Positions 5,611-11,286 of a stretch of 11,286 nt of DNA are shown here, one piece after another. Positions within the stretch are counted from its first letter, which is position 1. Each line of letters starts with the position of its first letter. Under the pieces are notes generated by a model. It searched no databases. It was not told the DNA's origin and was given only the letters and a program-made list of their open reading frames with translations. Origin of the DNA: JALZHR01 sp036388635 (lineage in GTDB: Bacteria > Acidobacteriota > Blastocatellia > Pyrinomonadales > Pyrinomonadaceae); the NCBI GenBank assembly GCA_036388635.1, contig DASVRL010000014.1, forward strand, positions 1-11,286. The letters are read 5' to 3'. The position numbers and the translations under genes are program-made.

Positions 5611-7248
5611 ATGAAAGAATTTACCGATTTATATTTAGCGCTCGACCAGACGAACAAGACCAACGAAAAGGTCGAGGCGATGGTCAGATATTTCGGCGCG
5701 GCGACGGCGGAAGACGCGGCGTGGGCGATTTATTTTCTGAGCGGGCGCAAGCCGCGCCAGATTGTTCCGACGGCGAAACTACGCGCGTGGGCGGCGGAAA
5801 TCGCCGGTGTCGAAGATTGGCTTTTCGAGCTTTCATACGACGCCGTCGGCGATTTGGGCGAAACGATTGCGCTGCTTTTGCCCGACAATTCGGCGGAAGG
5901 AACGAATTTGCCATTGAGCTATTGGATTGAAAAACGAATTCTGCCGCTGCGTGATTTGGCGGAAGAAGAACAGCACGAAGCGGTGGCGCAAGCCTGGAAC
6001 GAGCTTGACGCCGACCAGCGTTTTGTTTTTAACAAATTCATCACGGGCAGTTTTCGCGTCGGCGTTTCGCAACTTCTGGTCGTTCGCGCGCTGGCGCAAG
6101 TCGCCGGAATCGAAAAGGAAATCATCGCGCATCGCCTGATGGGAACGTGGTCGCCGAACGCCGATTTTTATTTGAATTTGATTGAAGCCTCCGCATCCGA
6201 CGCCGATTTGTCGCGCCCGTACCCGTTTCATCTGGCGCACCAGATTGATTTTCCGCTCGAAGATTTGGGCGCGATTTCCGATTGGCAAGCCGAGTGGAAA
6301 TGGGACGGCATCCGCGCGCAGATGATTCGCCGCGCGGGCGAAAGTTTTTTGTGGTCGCGCGGCGAAGATTTGGTGACGGAACGCTTTCCCGAAATCACCG
6401 CGGCGAGCTTTAATCTGCCCGACGGAACGGTTCTGGACGGCGAGATTTTGCCCTGGAAAACGGGCGCGGTTTTGCCTTTCGCGCAATTGCAGAGGCGAAT
6501 CGGACGCAAAACCATCGGCAAAAAATTGCTGGAAGAAGTTCCGGTCGTGCTTTTGTGCTACGACATTCTGGAGTTTCGAGGCGAAGATATTCGCCCGAAG
6601 CCGATGCGCGAGCGGCGCGCGATTCTCACCGAAATTTTAGCCAATCTGCCGGACGAATCGAGAAAAACGCTTTTGCTCGAACCGGTTGTCGCGGCGAAAG
6701 ATTGGAACGATTTGGCGGAAATTCGCGCGGAAAGCCGCAATCGGAAAGTCGAAGGCTTTATGCTCAAACGGCTCGATTCGCCTTATCGCGTCGGGCGACC
6801 GCGCGGCGATTGGTGGAAATGGAAAATCGACCCGCTGACGGTCGACGCCGTTTTGATTTACGCGCAGCGCGGCACCGGCAAACGCGCCAGTCTTTACACG
6901 GATTATACTTTCGCCGTCTGGCGCGACGGCGAGCTGGTGCCGTTTGCGAAAGCGTATTCGGGCTTGACCGACGCGGAGATTCGCAAAGTCGACCGCTTCG
7001 TCCGCAACAATACGATTGAAACTTTCGGTCCGGTGCGCTCGGTGACGCCGCAGCTCGTTTTTGAACTCGGTTTTGAAGGCATCCAGCGCTCGACGCGGCA
7101 TAAATCCGGCATTGCCGTCCGGTTTCCGAGAATCCTGCGCTGGCGCGACGATAAAAAAATCGAAGACGCCGACTCGCTGGAAACGATTCACGCGATGCTC
7201 GGCGCGGAAGAAAGTTCAACCGCCGCAAACACGGAAGAAGTTAAGTGA
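5611..7248 (+). CDS. ATP-dependent DNA ligase (ligase-associated repair cluster type)
   Basis: The enzyme seals nicks in duplex DNA through a lysine-AMP intermediate. The 545 residues comprise an N-terminal helical DNA-binding domain (about 1-205), the adenylation domain (about 206-405) and an OB-fold (about 406-520). The nucleotidyl motif I is EWKWDGIR, with K230 as the adenylated lysine. Motif III includes DGEILPW at 276-282, motif IV is EGFMLK at 381-386 and motif V is WWKWK at 401-405. RSTRHKSGIAVRFPRILRWR at 493-512 is the C-terminal signature. All motifs are intact. It resembles the P. putida PP_1105-type ligases that sit with an MBL exonuclease, an Lhr-type helicase and a metallophosphoesterase. 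The exonuclease is directly upstream; the other two are not seen. The ATG at 5611 lacks a Shine-Dalgarno sequence. Confidence 0.95.
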   Translation: MKEFTDLYLALDQTNKTNEKVEAMVRYFGAATAEDAAWAIYFLSGRKPRQIVPTAKLRAWAAEIAGVEDWLFELSYDAVGDLGETIALLLPDNSAEGTNLPLSYWIEKRILPLRDLAEEEQHEAVAQAWNELDADQRFVFNKFITGSFRVGVSQLLVVRALAQVAGIEKEIIAHRLMGTWSPNADFYLNLIEASASDADLSRPYPFHLAHQIDFPLEDLGAISDWQAEWKWDGIRAQMIRRAGESFLWSRGEDLVTERFPEITAASFNLPDGTVLDGEILPWKTGAVLPFAQLQRRIGRKTIGKKLLEEVPVVLLCYDILEFRGEDIRPKPMRERRAILTEILANLPDESRKTLLLEPVVAAKDWNDLAEIRAESRNRKVEGFMLKRLDSPYRVGRPRGDWWKWKIDPLTVDAVLIYAQRGTGKRASLYTDYTFAVWRDGELVPFAKAYSGLTDAEIRKVDRFVRNNTIETFGPVRSVTPQLVFELGFEGIQRSTRHKSGIAVRFPRILRWRDDKKIEDADSLETIHAMLGAEESSTAANTEEVK

Positions 7249-7285
7249 AAAATAAACGTAAAACAGATATTTTATAAAGAAGAAT

Positions 7286-7289
7286 GGAG
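7286..7289 (+). promoter_or_regulatory. Shine-Dalgarno GGAG of the AT-rich orphan gene
   Basis: GGAG lies 8 nt before the ATG at 7298, a textbook spacing, and fixes the start of that gene. It contrasts with the neighbouring ligase and exonuclease genes, whose starts lack such a site. An AT-rich TATAAA at 7273-7278 could be a -10 element, but no matching -35 is visible. Confidence 0.65.
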
Positions 7290-7297
7290 TTACTCAG

Positions 7298-8071
7298 ATG
7301 ACAGAATTAAGTATTGTTGGATTGAAGGCAGTTATGAGTTGGTTAAGTAAGACAGTGGCAGGCACGCTGGTTTCTCAGATTGTCATCTTTACAGGTCAAG
7401 CAGTTCTTGTCAGAAAAACAACAAATCTTGAGCAAATTGCCACTCGTTTGAGTCAACAAGATCAAAAAATTAATAAGCTGCTCTTAAAAATTGAACGAGA
7501 AGCAGAGAGTCATTTTAACTCAGGTATTGATTTTTTATACGATGCGAGCGACTGTAATATTAAAAAAAACAGGGATATTCTGGTTAATGACGCACGATTT
7601 GCTTTTACCAAAGCCGCACATACTGAAGAATCATTTTATGTGAAAGGACTTTCTGAAGTTATGGTATCAATTTGTTTTAGCATTCTAGACGAAAAAAATA
7701 ATCAGTTAAAATGGGCAAGCCGGGCTTATCATACTCTTGAAAAACTGAGTGAAATACTATTGAGAGAATTAAAAATAACTGCCGAACAAAATGATTCAAT
7801 CTCGTATGAATCTTTTAAAAAAGAATTAGATTCTATTTTCAAATTGATGAAAACATTATTAAATTTTCTTAAAAGAAACAGCTTTCCGAAATTTAAAAGC
7901 AAATCTTCCAAAATGCTTAAAACTCCAGGTTTTGAAGAACTACGAGAAAAATTTGCGCCCCCGAGCAAAACTAAGCAAGAAGTTGTTTCCGTTGAAGATA
8001 CGCAAGATTATGATGAGCCGGAAAGAGAATCGCTCGATTTACAAAAAGATATGCAATTTCTTTATCCTTAA
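7298..8071 (+). CDS. hypothetical AT-rich orphan gene: hydrophobic N-terminus, coiled coil, helical domain
   Basis: This 257-residue protein matches no family I recognise. Residues 5-37 are mostly hydrophobic with few charges (GLKAVMSWLSKTVAGTLVSQ, then IVIFTGQAVLV), so they form a membrane-associating or buried helix. Residues 42-70 (NLEQIATRLSQQDQKINKLL and on) have coiled-coil heptads. Residues 70-195 are helical, with alanine/aromatic spacing loosely like TPR-type hairpins. Residues 196-217 are Lys/Ser-rich and basic, and the tail from about 220 is acidic. The five 60-nt lines I counted inside it gave 20-45% G+C, about 32% overall, against 62% for one line counted in the ligase. Codons such as TTA, AGA and AAA dominate. 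This suggests horizontal acquisition. It sits 49 bp after the ligase and just before the UvrC-like gene. Confidence 0.75.
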   Translation: MTELSIVGLKAVMSWLSKTVAGTLVSQIVIFTGQAVLVRKTTNLEQIATRLSQQDQKINKLLLKIEREAESHFNSGIDFLYDASDCNIKKNRDILVNDARFAFTKAAHTEESFYVKGLSEVMVSICFSILDEKNNQLKWASRAYHTLEKLSEILLRELKITAEQNDSISYESFKKELDSIFKLMKTLLNFLKRNSFPKFKSKSSKMLKTPGFEELREKFAPPSKTKQEVVSVEDTQDYDEPERESLDLQKDMQFLYP

Positions 8072-8155
8072 GAATGATATTTGTTTAATAATCTGATTTT
8101 TATTAAAAATTATGCTGAATTAGCTTCCATCCCTGTTTTCTCCGCGTTTGCAATA

Positions 8156-9745
8156 ATGAAATTAAATTATGAGAAGGCTCATTATCCGTTTTTAGTTCTC
8201 ACGACCGGCGAGCGCTTTCCGCGTCTGCTGGTCACGCGGCGTCCCGATTTGGTCGGCGAAAAAGATACGCTTTACGGCGCGTTTCTGCCCGAAACGACTG
8301 TCAGGCGATTGATTGATTTAATCGCGCGCGTTTTTCGCCTGCATCCGTGCGAGCTGGACATTGACGGCAGTTTCGACGCGCCGTGTCCGGAATATTTTCT
8401 GCGTCGCTGTCTGGCGCCCTGCGTTGCCGAAATCTGCGACGACGAAAAATACAAAAGCGCGGTCGAAGCCGTCCATTTGCTTTTGTCGAACCGCGGCGAC
8501 GAGCTTTTATTTAAAATCGATAAGGAAATCGAGCTTTTCGCCGAAAATCTGGAATTTGAGCGCGCGGCTGAAGCGCGCAACCTTCGCCGCGCGATTTCCG
8601 AAATTTTTACCGATTCCAAGTGGCAGATTCGCGCCGCAGATTTCACCGACGTTTTAACCGCAACGGTCGAAAACGGCACAGCCGCCGTTCACCTGAACAC
8701 TTTGCGGCGCGGAAAAACGGTCGGCGGAAAGCATTTCGTCTGGAAGTCGCCGGAAAACGAAAATTACACGGAAGGCGCGGCTTTGGCTGAATTTATCAGA
8801 GATTTCTATCGATTCTATTTGCCGAAACGGATTTACGTTTCGCACGATTTTCCCGGGCGAAAGGCGCTGGAAAAAAATTTGTCGAAACATTTCGGGAAAA
8901 AGGCTGAGATAATCGCCGAGCTGCCCGAAAAACTGCCGCCGACGGTTTTGACGACGCAAAAACGCGCCGAGATTTTGCTGGCTAATCCGATTTTGCCGCA
9001 ACAACGCGGCGCGGAAAAAATCGCCGTCGAATTAAAGGAAATTTTCAATTTGAAAAACGCGCCGCGCCGCGTCGAAGGTTTCGACGTCGCGCACCTGGCG
9101 GGAAAGGAAATCGTCGCCGCGCGCGTCGTCGGCGGCAGCGCAGACGGCAAATTAGCGAGAGATGAAGATATTGTCTGGCAGTTTGAAAATCTTTCGGAAA
9201 CCGAATCGCTGGCGGAAAGCGTGCGCGAAAGACTAAAGCTTTTGCCCGCCCGCGCAGCTTTGCCGGATTTGATTCTGCTCGACGGCGGAAAGCCGCAATT
9301 AAACGCCGTGAAAAAAGTTTTGCAGCAGTTTGGTTTGGAAGATTTACCGCTCGTCGCCGCCGTCAAACCGCCGAAACAACACGATAAAGTGAGCCATTTT
9401 TTAACTAATCGCGGCGCGGCGAAAATTGATTTTAATTCCCGCTCGCCGGCGATGAATTTCCTGCAAAAGCTTCGCGACGAAGCGCACGCTTTATCGAATC
9501 GGACGCACCGCGAAGTGCATTCGCTCGTTCAAATCTTTGACCGGCGCACGATTTCCGGCGCGCCGCAAGTTCAGCTGCTGCTCGTGCCGACGCGCTACGC
9601 CGCGCGCGGCGGGCAAGCCGGAGATTTATCGCCGATTCGCTCGCTGAATCAATCCGGCGAAATTTTGTTCAAGTCGAAAAAAAATCAAAGCGGCGCCGGC
9701 GAAAAACACAAACGCCGCAGCCGCTTCAGCCGCAAGACGGGTTAA
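8156..9745 (+). CDS. UvrC-like protein lacking the GIY-YIG domain (UVR motif plus RNase H-like nuclease core)
   Basis: UvrC makes the dual incisions in nucleotide excision repair. Residues here are numbered from an alternative in-frame TTG at 8081; ATG 8156 is residue 26. UvrC similarity begins at about 28 (YPFLVLTTGERFPRLLVTRR). C90, C102, C110 and C114 have the 12-8-4 spacing of the cysteines assigned to the iron-sulfur cluster of E. coli UvrC. The UVR motif (UvrB contact) is EIELFAENLEFERAAEARNL at 149-168. The RNase H-like core has D335 (GFDVAH), D401 (LILLDGGKPQLN) and RDEAHALSNRTHR with H469. The GIY-YIG domain that makes the 3' incision is absent. The C-terminus lacks a helix-hairpin-helix and ends in a basic tail. 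The acidic residue normally in the DDYA segment is not clearly conserved. I chose ATG 8156 because the codons before it look non-coding and AT-rich. Confidence 0.8.
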   Translation: MKLNYEKAHYPFLVLTTGERFPRLLVTRRPDLVGEKDTLYGAFLPETTVRRLIDLIARVFRLHPCELDIDGSFDAPCPEYFLRRCLAPCVAEICDDEKYKSAVEAVHLLLSNRGDELLFKIDKEIELFAENLEFERAAEARNLRRAISEIFTDSKWQIRAADFTDVLTATVENGTAAVHLNTLRRGKTVGGKHFVWKSPENENYTEGAALAEFIRDFYRFYLPKRIYVSHDFPGRKALEKNLSKHFGKKAEIIAELPEKLPPTVLTTQKRAEILLANPILPQQRGAEKIAVELKEIFNLKNAPRRVEGFDVAHLAGKEIVAARVVGGSADGKLARDEDIVWQFENLSETESLAESVRERLKLLPARAALPDLILLDGGKPQLNAVKKVLQQFGLEDLPLVAAVKPPKQHDKVSHFLTNRGAAKIDFNSRSPAMNFLQKLRDEAHALSNRTHREVHSLVQIFDRRTISGAPQVQLLLVPTRYAARGGQAGDLSPIRSLNQSGEILFKSKKNQSGAGEKHKRRSRFSRKTG

Positions 9746-9773
9746 ACTTTTCGACGCATTTTAAGTTTAAAGC

Positions 9774-9802
9774 TTGAACTATTCCGGATTTCCGGTGATA
9801 AT
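9774..9802 (+). promoter_or_regulatory. sigma-70-type promoter of the tRNA-His gene
   Basis: TTGAAC (9774-9779, 4 of 6 to the -35 consensus) is separated by exactly 17 bp from GATAAT (9797-9802, 5 of 6 to the -10 consensus). The predicted start near 9809 leaves about 15 nt before the tRNA at 9824. It mirrors the promoter arrangement of the tRNA-Arg unit. Confidence 0.6.
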
Positions 9803-9823
9803 ATTCGTTCGTCTTTGATTTAC

Positions 9824-9900
9824 GGCGGCTATAGTTCAGTGGTTAGAGCGCCTGATTGTGGTTCAGGAAGTCGTGGGTTCGACCCCCACTAGCCGCCCCA
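9824..9900 (+). tRNA. tRNA-His(GUG)
   Basis: Acceptor strands GCGGCTA (9825-9831) and TAGCCGC (9890-9896) pair perfectly. The gene encodes the histidine-specific extra G-1 at 9824 opposite C73 at 9897, followed by an encoded CCA at 9898-9900. The D stem is GTTC/GAGC. The anticodon stem CCTGA/TCAGG holds loop TTGTGGT with anticodon GTG at 9858-9860. The T arm is GTGGG-TTCGACC-CCCAC. All identity elements for histidine are present. Confidence 0.97.
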
Positions 9901-9910
9901 TAAATTTTGA

Positions 9911-9964
9911 GTAAAAAGCCGTCGGAAAGCGGCAGGCAGTTTACGCTTTCCGACGGCTTTTTAC
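9911..9964 (+). terminator. Rho-independent terminator of the tRNA-His unit
   Basis: A perfect 21-bp inverted repeat has its left arm at 9911-9931 and right arm at 9944-9964, with a 12-nt loop. The GC core is GCCGTCGGAAAGCG. The right arm ends in CTTTTTAC, giving the U tract, and the A-rich left end makes it potentially bidirectional. It begins 10 nt after the tRNA CCA, the same distance as in the tRNA-Arg unit. Confidence 0.85.
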
Positions 9965-10033
9965 TTCTGACCTTTACGCCCATTTACTTTCACCTGATAT
10001 TTCCCTTGTCTCACTGCCCTGAAAAAACTAAAA

Positions 10034-10039
10034 TATAAT
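10034..10039 (+). promoter_or_regulatory. -10 element of the S8 protease gene
   Basis: TATAAT is a perfect -10 hexamer 35 nt upstream of the ATG at 10075, giving an expected start near 10046 and a leader of roughly 29 nt. At 17-bp spacing the -35 position (10011-10016) reads TCACTG, a poor match. TTGTCT at 10006-10011 is better but 22 bp away. A weak -35 suggests dependence on an activator or an alternative sigma factor. Confidence 0.55.
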
Positions 10040-10055
10040 GATATTCAATATCATT
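10037..10055. promoter_or_regulatory. operator-like palindrome overlapping the S8 protease promoter
   Basis: AATGATATT-C-AATATCATT is a perfect 9-bp inverted repeat with a single central base. It begins inside the TATAAT -10 box and spans the expected transcription start near 10046. Its size, symmetry and position are those of a dimeric repressor site. Being AT-rich and lying at the extreme 5' end of the transcript, it is unlikely to serve mainly as an RNA hairpin. The regulator is unknown. Confidence 0.5.
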
Positions 10056-10060
10056 CGCGC

Positions 10061-10064
10061 GAGG
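10061..10064 (+). promoter_or_regulatory. Shine-Dalgarno GAGG of the S8 protease gene
   Basis: GAGG lies 10 nt before the ATG at 10075. It supports this start, which also gives a complete signal peptide immediately downstream. Confidence 0.6.
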
Positions 10065-10074
10065 TTGTAAGCTG

Positions 10075-11286
10075 ATGAAAACCGTAAAATTTGCATTTCT
10101 TTTCGTTTTAGTGCTGGTGCTTTTCTCCCAGACCGTTTTTGCCCAGTATAACTCCAGGATTTATGCCGACGGCGAATTGCTCGTCAAGTTTAAAAACGGA
10201 ACGGTTTCCGCTTCGGCGGCTTCGGCAAACTCGCAGTTCGGCGCGCGCGTGGTCGAAGAATTTCCCGATTTGGGCTGGCAAAGAGTTAAGCTGCCCGCCG
10301 GTTTGTCGGTCGAAACCGCCGTCGCGCGATACGCCAATCTGGCGGACGTCGAATACGTCCAGCCGAATTATCTTTATCATCTGCAAGCCACGCCGAACGA
10401 CCCGCAGTTTAACAGCGCCGGAATGTACGGATTGACGAAAATTTCCGCGCCGCAAGCGTGGGACTTGACGACCGGCAGCGCGAATGTCGTCGTCGCCAAT
10501 ATCGACACCGGAATCAACTATAATCACGAAGACCTCGCGGCGAATATGTGGACAAATCCGGGCGAGACGAACGGAAACAATATCGACGACGACGGCAACG
10601 GTTTTGTCGACGATTATTACGGCTACGATTTCTTTTTCAGCGACGCGAACCCGCAGGACGAAAACGGTCACGGAACGCACACGGCAGGCACCATCGGCGC
10701 GGTCGGCAATAACAATGTGGGCGTCGTCGGCATCAATTGGAACGTCCGCCTGATGGCGATAAAAATTTATAATTCGACCGGTTTCGGCACGACCTCGGCG
10801 ATGCTCATCAATGCTTATAATTACGTCCGCCTGATGAAAAATCGCGGCGTCAATATTCGCGTGACGAACAACAGCTACGGCGGCTGCGACGAGGCTTGCG
10901 CTTACGACCAAGCGACGAAAGACGCGCTCGATGCTCTGGGCAATGCCGGAATTTTGAATGTCTTTGCGGCGGGCAATAACGGGCGCAATGTCGAAACCGA
11001 AGCGTTTTATCCGGCGAGCTATACCAGCCCTTCAATTTTAGCCGTCGCTAACTCGACTTCGACCGATACGCGCGCCGGCTCGTCAAATTACGGACCGATC
11101 AGCGTCGATTTGGCGGCGCCGGGAACCGGAATTTTAAGCACGCATACGAATGTCAGCGGCTACGCGAGCCTGACCGGAACTTCGATGGCGTCGCCGCACG
11201 CGGCGGGCGCGGCGGCTCTGCTCGCGGCGCGCAATCCGAATCTTTCGCCGGCTTCTTTAAAAGCGACTTTGATGAACACGGTCGAC
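10075..11286 (+). CDS. secreted S8 (subtilisin-family) serine protease, 3' end beyond the window
   Basis: The frame is open for 404 codons to the window edge. Residues 1-23 form a Sec signal peptide (basic MKTVK, hydrophobic core, VFA before QYNS). Residues 27-105 look like a propeptide/inhibitor domain of the kind seen in fervidolysin-like proteases (LLVKFK, then VEYVQPNYLYHLQATPNDP). The catalytic triad is complete: D144 (ANIDTGINYNHEDL), H199 (NGHGTHTAGTIG) and S370 (LTGTSMASPHAAG), with oxyanion-hole N301 (AAGNN). An Asp-rich insertion, NNIDDDGNGFVDDYYGYDF (168-186), lies between D144 and H199, suggests a calcium site, and is common in large secreted S8 proteases. C-terminal repeat or adhesion domains may follow outside the window. 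It should act outside the cytoplasm in protein degradation. Confidence 0.95.
   Translation, partial: MKTVKFAFLFVLVLVLFSQTVFAQYNSRIYADGELLVKFKNGTVSASAASANSQFGARVVEEFPDLGWQRVKLPAGLSVETAVARYANLADVEYVQPNYLYHLQATPNDPQFNSAGMYGLTKISAPQAWDLTTGSANVVVANIDTGINYNHEDLAANMWTNPGETNGNNIDDDGNGFVDDYYGYDFFFSDANPQDENGHGTHTAGTIGAVGNNNVGVVGINWNVRLMAIKIYNSTGFGTTSAMLINAYNYVRLMKNRGVNIRVTNNSYGGCDEACAYDQATKDALDALGNAGILNVFAAGNNGRNVETEAFYPASYTSPSILAVANSTSTDTRAGSSNYGPISVDLAAPGTGILSTHTNVSGYASLTGTSMASPHAAGAAALLAARNPNLSPASLKATLMNTVD

Noticed and set aside
5833..6486. 217-codon open frame on the minus strand
   Set aside because: It is antisense to the DNA ligase N-terminal and adenylation domains. It is Arg/Gln/Phe-rich with no motif, as expected for the complement of GC-rich coding DNA.
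6555..7019. 154-codon plus-strand frame inside the ligase gene
   Set aside because: It is an alternative frame of the ligase coding region, extremely Arg/Ala-rich, with no recognisable domain.
7249..8155. Insertion sequence or prophage remnant at the AT-rich island
   Set aside because: I looked for transposase or integrase motifs, terminal inverted repeats and target duplications at the edges and saw none. The tRNA genes are not adjacent to it either.
9785..9796. CCGG-separated repeat (CCGGATTTCCGG) upstream of tRNA-His
   Set aside because: It is not a true inverted repeat; it is part of the spacer of the predicted tRNA promoter and too short to interpret.
10108..10911. 267-codon open frame on the minus strand
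   Set aside because: It lies fully inside the S8 protease gene. The plus strand carries a signal peptide and a complete catalytic triad, while the antisense product is a Val/Ile/Asp/Arg-rich low-complexity shadow.
1..11286. CRISPR array
   Set aside because: No regularly spaced direct repeats of suitable length occur. The only periodic repeat is the 8-bp pattern at 5539-5604.

Overview
The window looks like chromosomal DNA of a moderately GC-rich bacterium. Every recognisable gene is on the + strand. Protein style and codon habit (many gcg/gcc/cgc, gaa, aaa) resemble Acidobacteriota of the Blastocatellia/Pyrinomonadales type. That placement is an impression from familiarity, not a search result.

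Layout. Positions 1-57 hold the last 18 codons of an upstream gene. Then come a DUF5996 protein (65-994), a winged-helix/SAM-methyltransferase protein (1021-2049), low-specificity L-threonine aldolase ltaE (2081-3115), an MmcQ/YjbR-family protein (3117-3467), a short coding-like remnant (about 3476-3574) and cytidylate kinase cmk (3586-4272). Next is a self-contained tRNA-Arg(UCU) unit with promoter, tRNA and a perfectly palindromic terminator (4283-4456). After it lies a DNA-repair block: an MBL-fold 'ligase-associated' exonuclease (4503-5528), an 82-bp spacer packed with crossing inverted repeats (5531-5604) and an ATP-dependent DNA ligase (5611-7248). An AT-rich orphan gene follows (7298-8071), then a UvrC-like protein (8156-9745) that keeps the four-cysteine region, UVR motif and RNase H-like core but lacks the GIY-YIG nuclease domain and any visible helix-hairpin-helix. 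A second self-contained tRNA unit, tRNA-His(GUG), occupies 9774-9964. The window ends inside a secreted subtilisin-family (S8) protease (10075 to the edge), which has its own -10 element overlapped by a near-perfect operator-like palindrome.

How the genes relate. The exonuclease and ligase are two of the four components of the known bacterial ligase-associated repair cluster (Lhr-Core helicase, metallophosphoesterase, ATP-dependent ligase, MBL exonuclease). The other two are absent here. Immediately downstream of the ligase lies compositionally foreign DNA, followed by the domain-stripped UvrC. The ligase/AT-rich gene/UvrC-like junction (about 7250-8200) is the most unusual part of the window. 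The other genes are ordinary housekeeping or accessory genes, and the two tRNA units are insulated from their neighbours by strong terminators.
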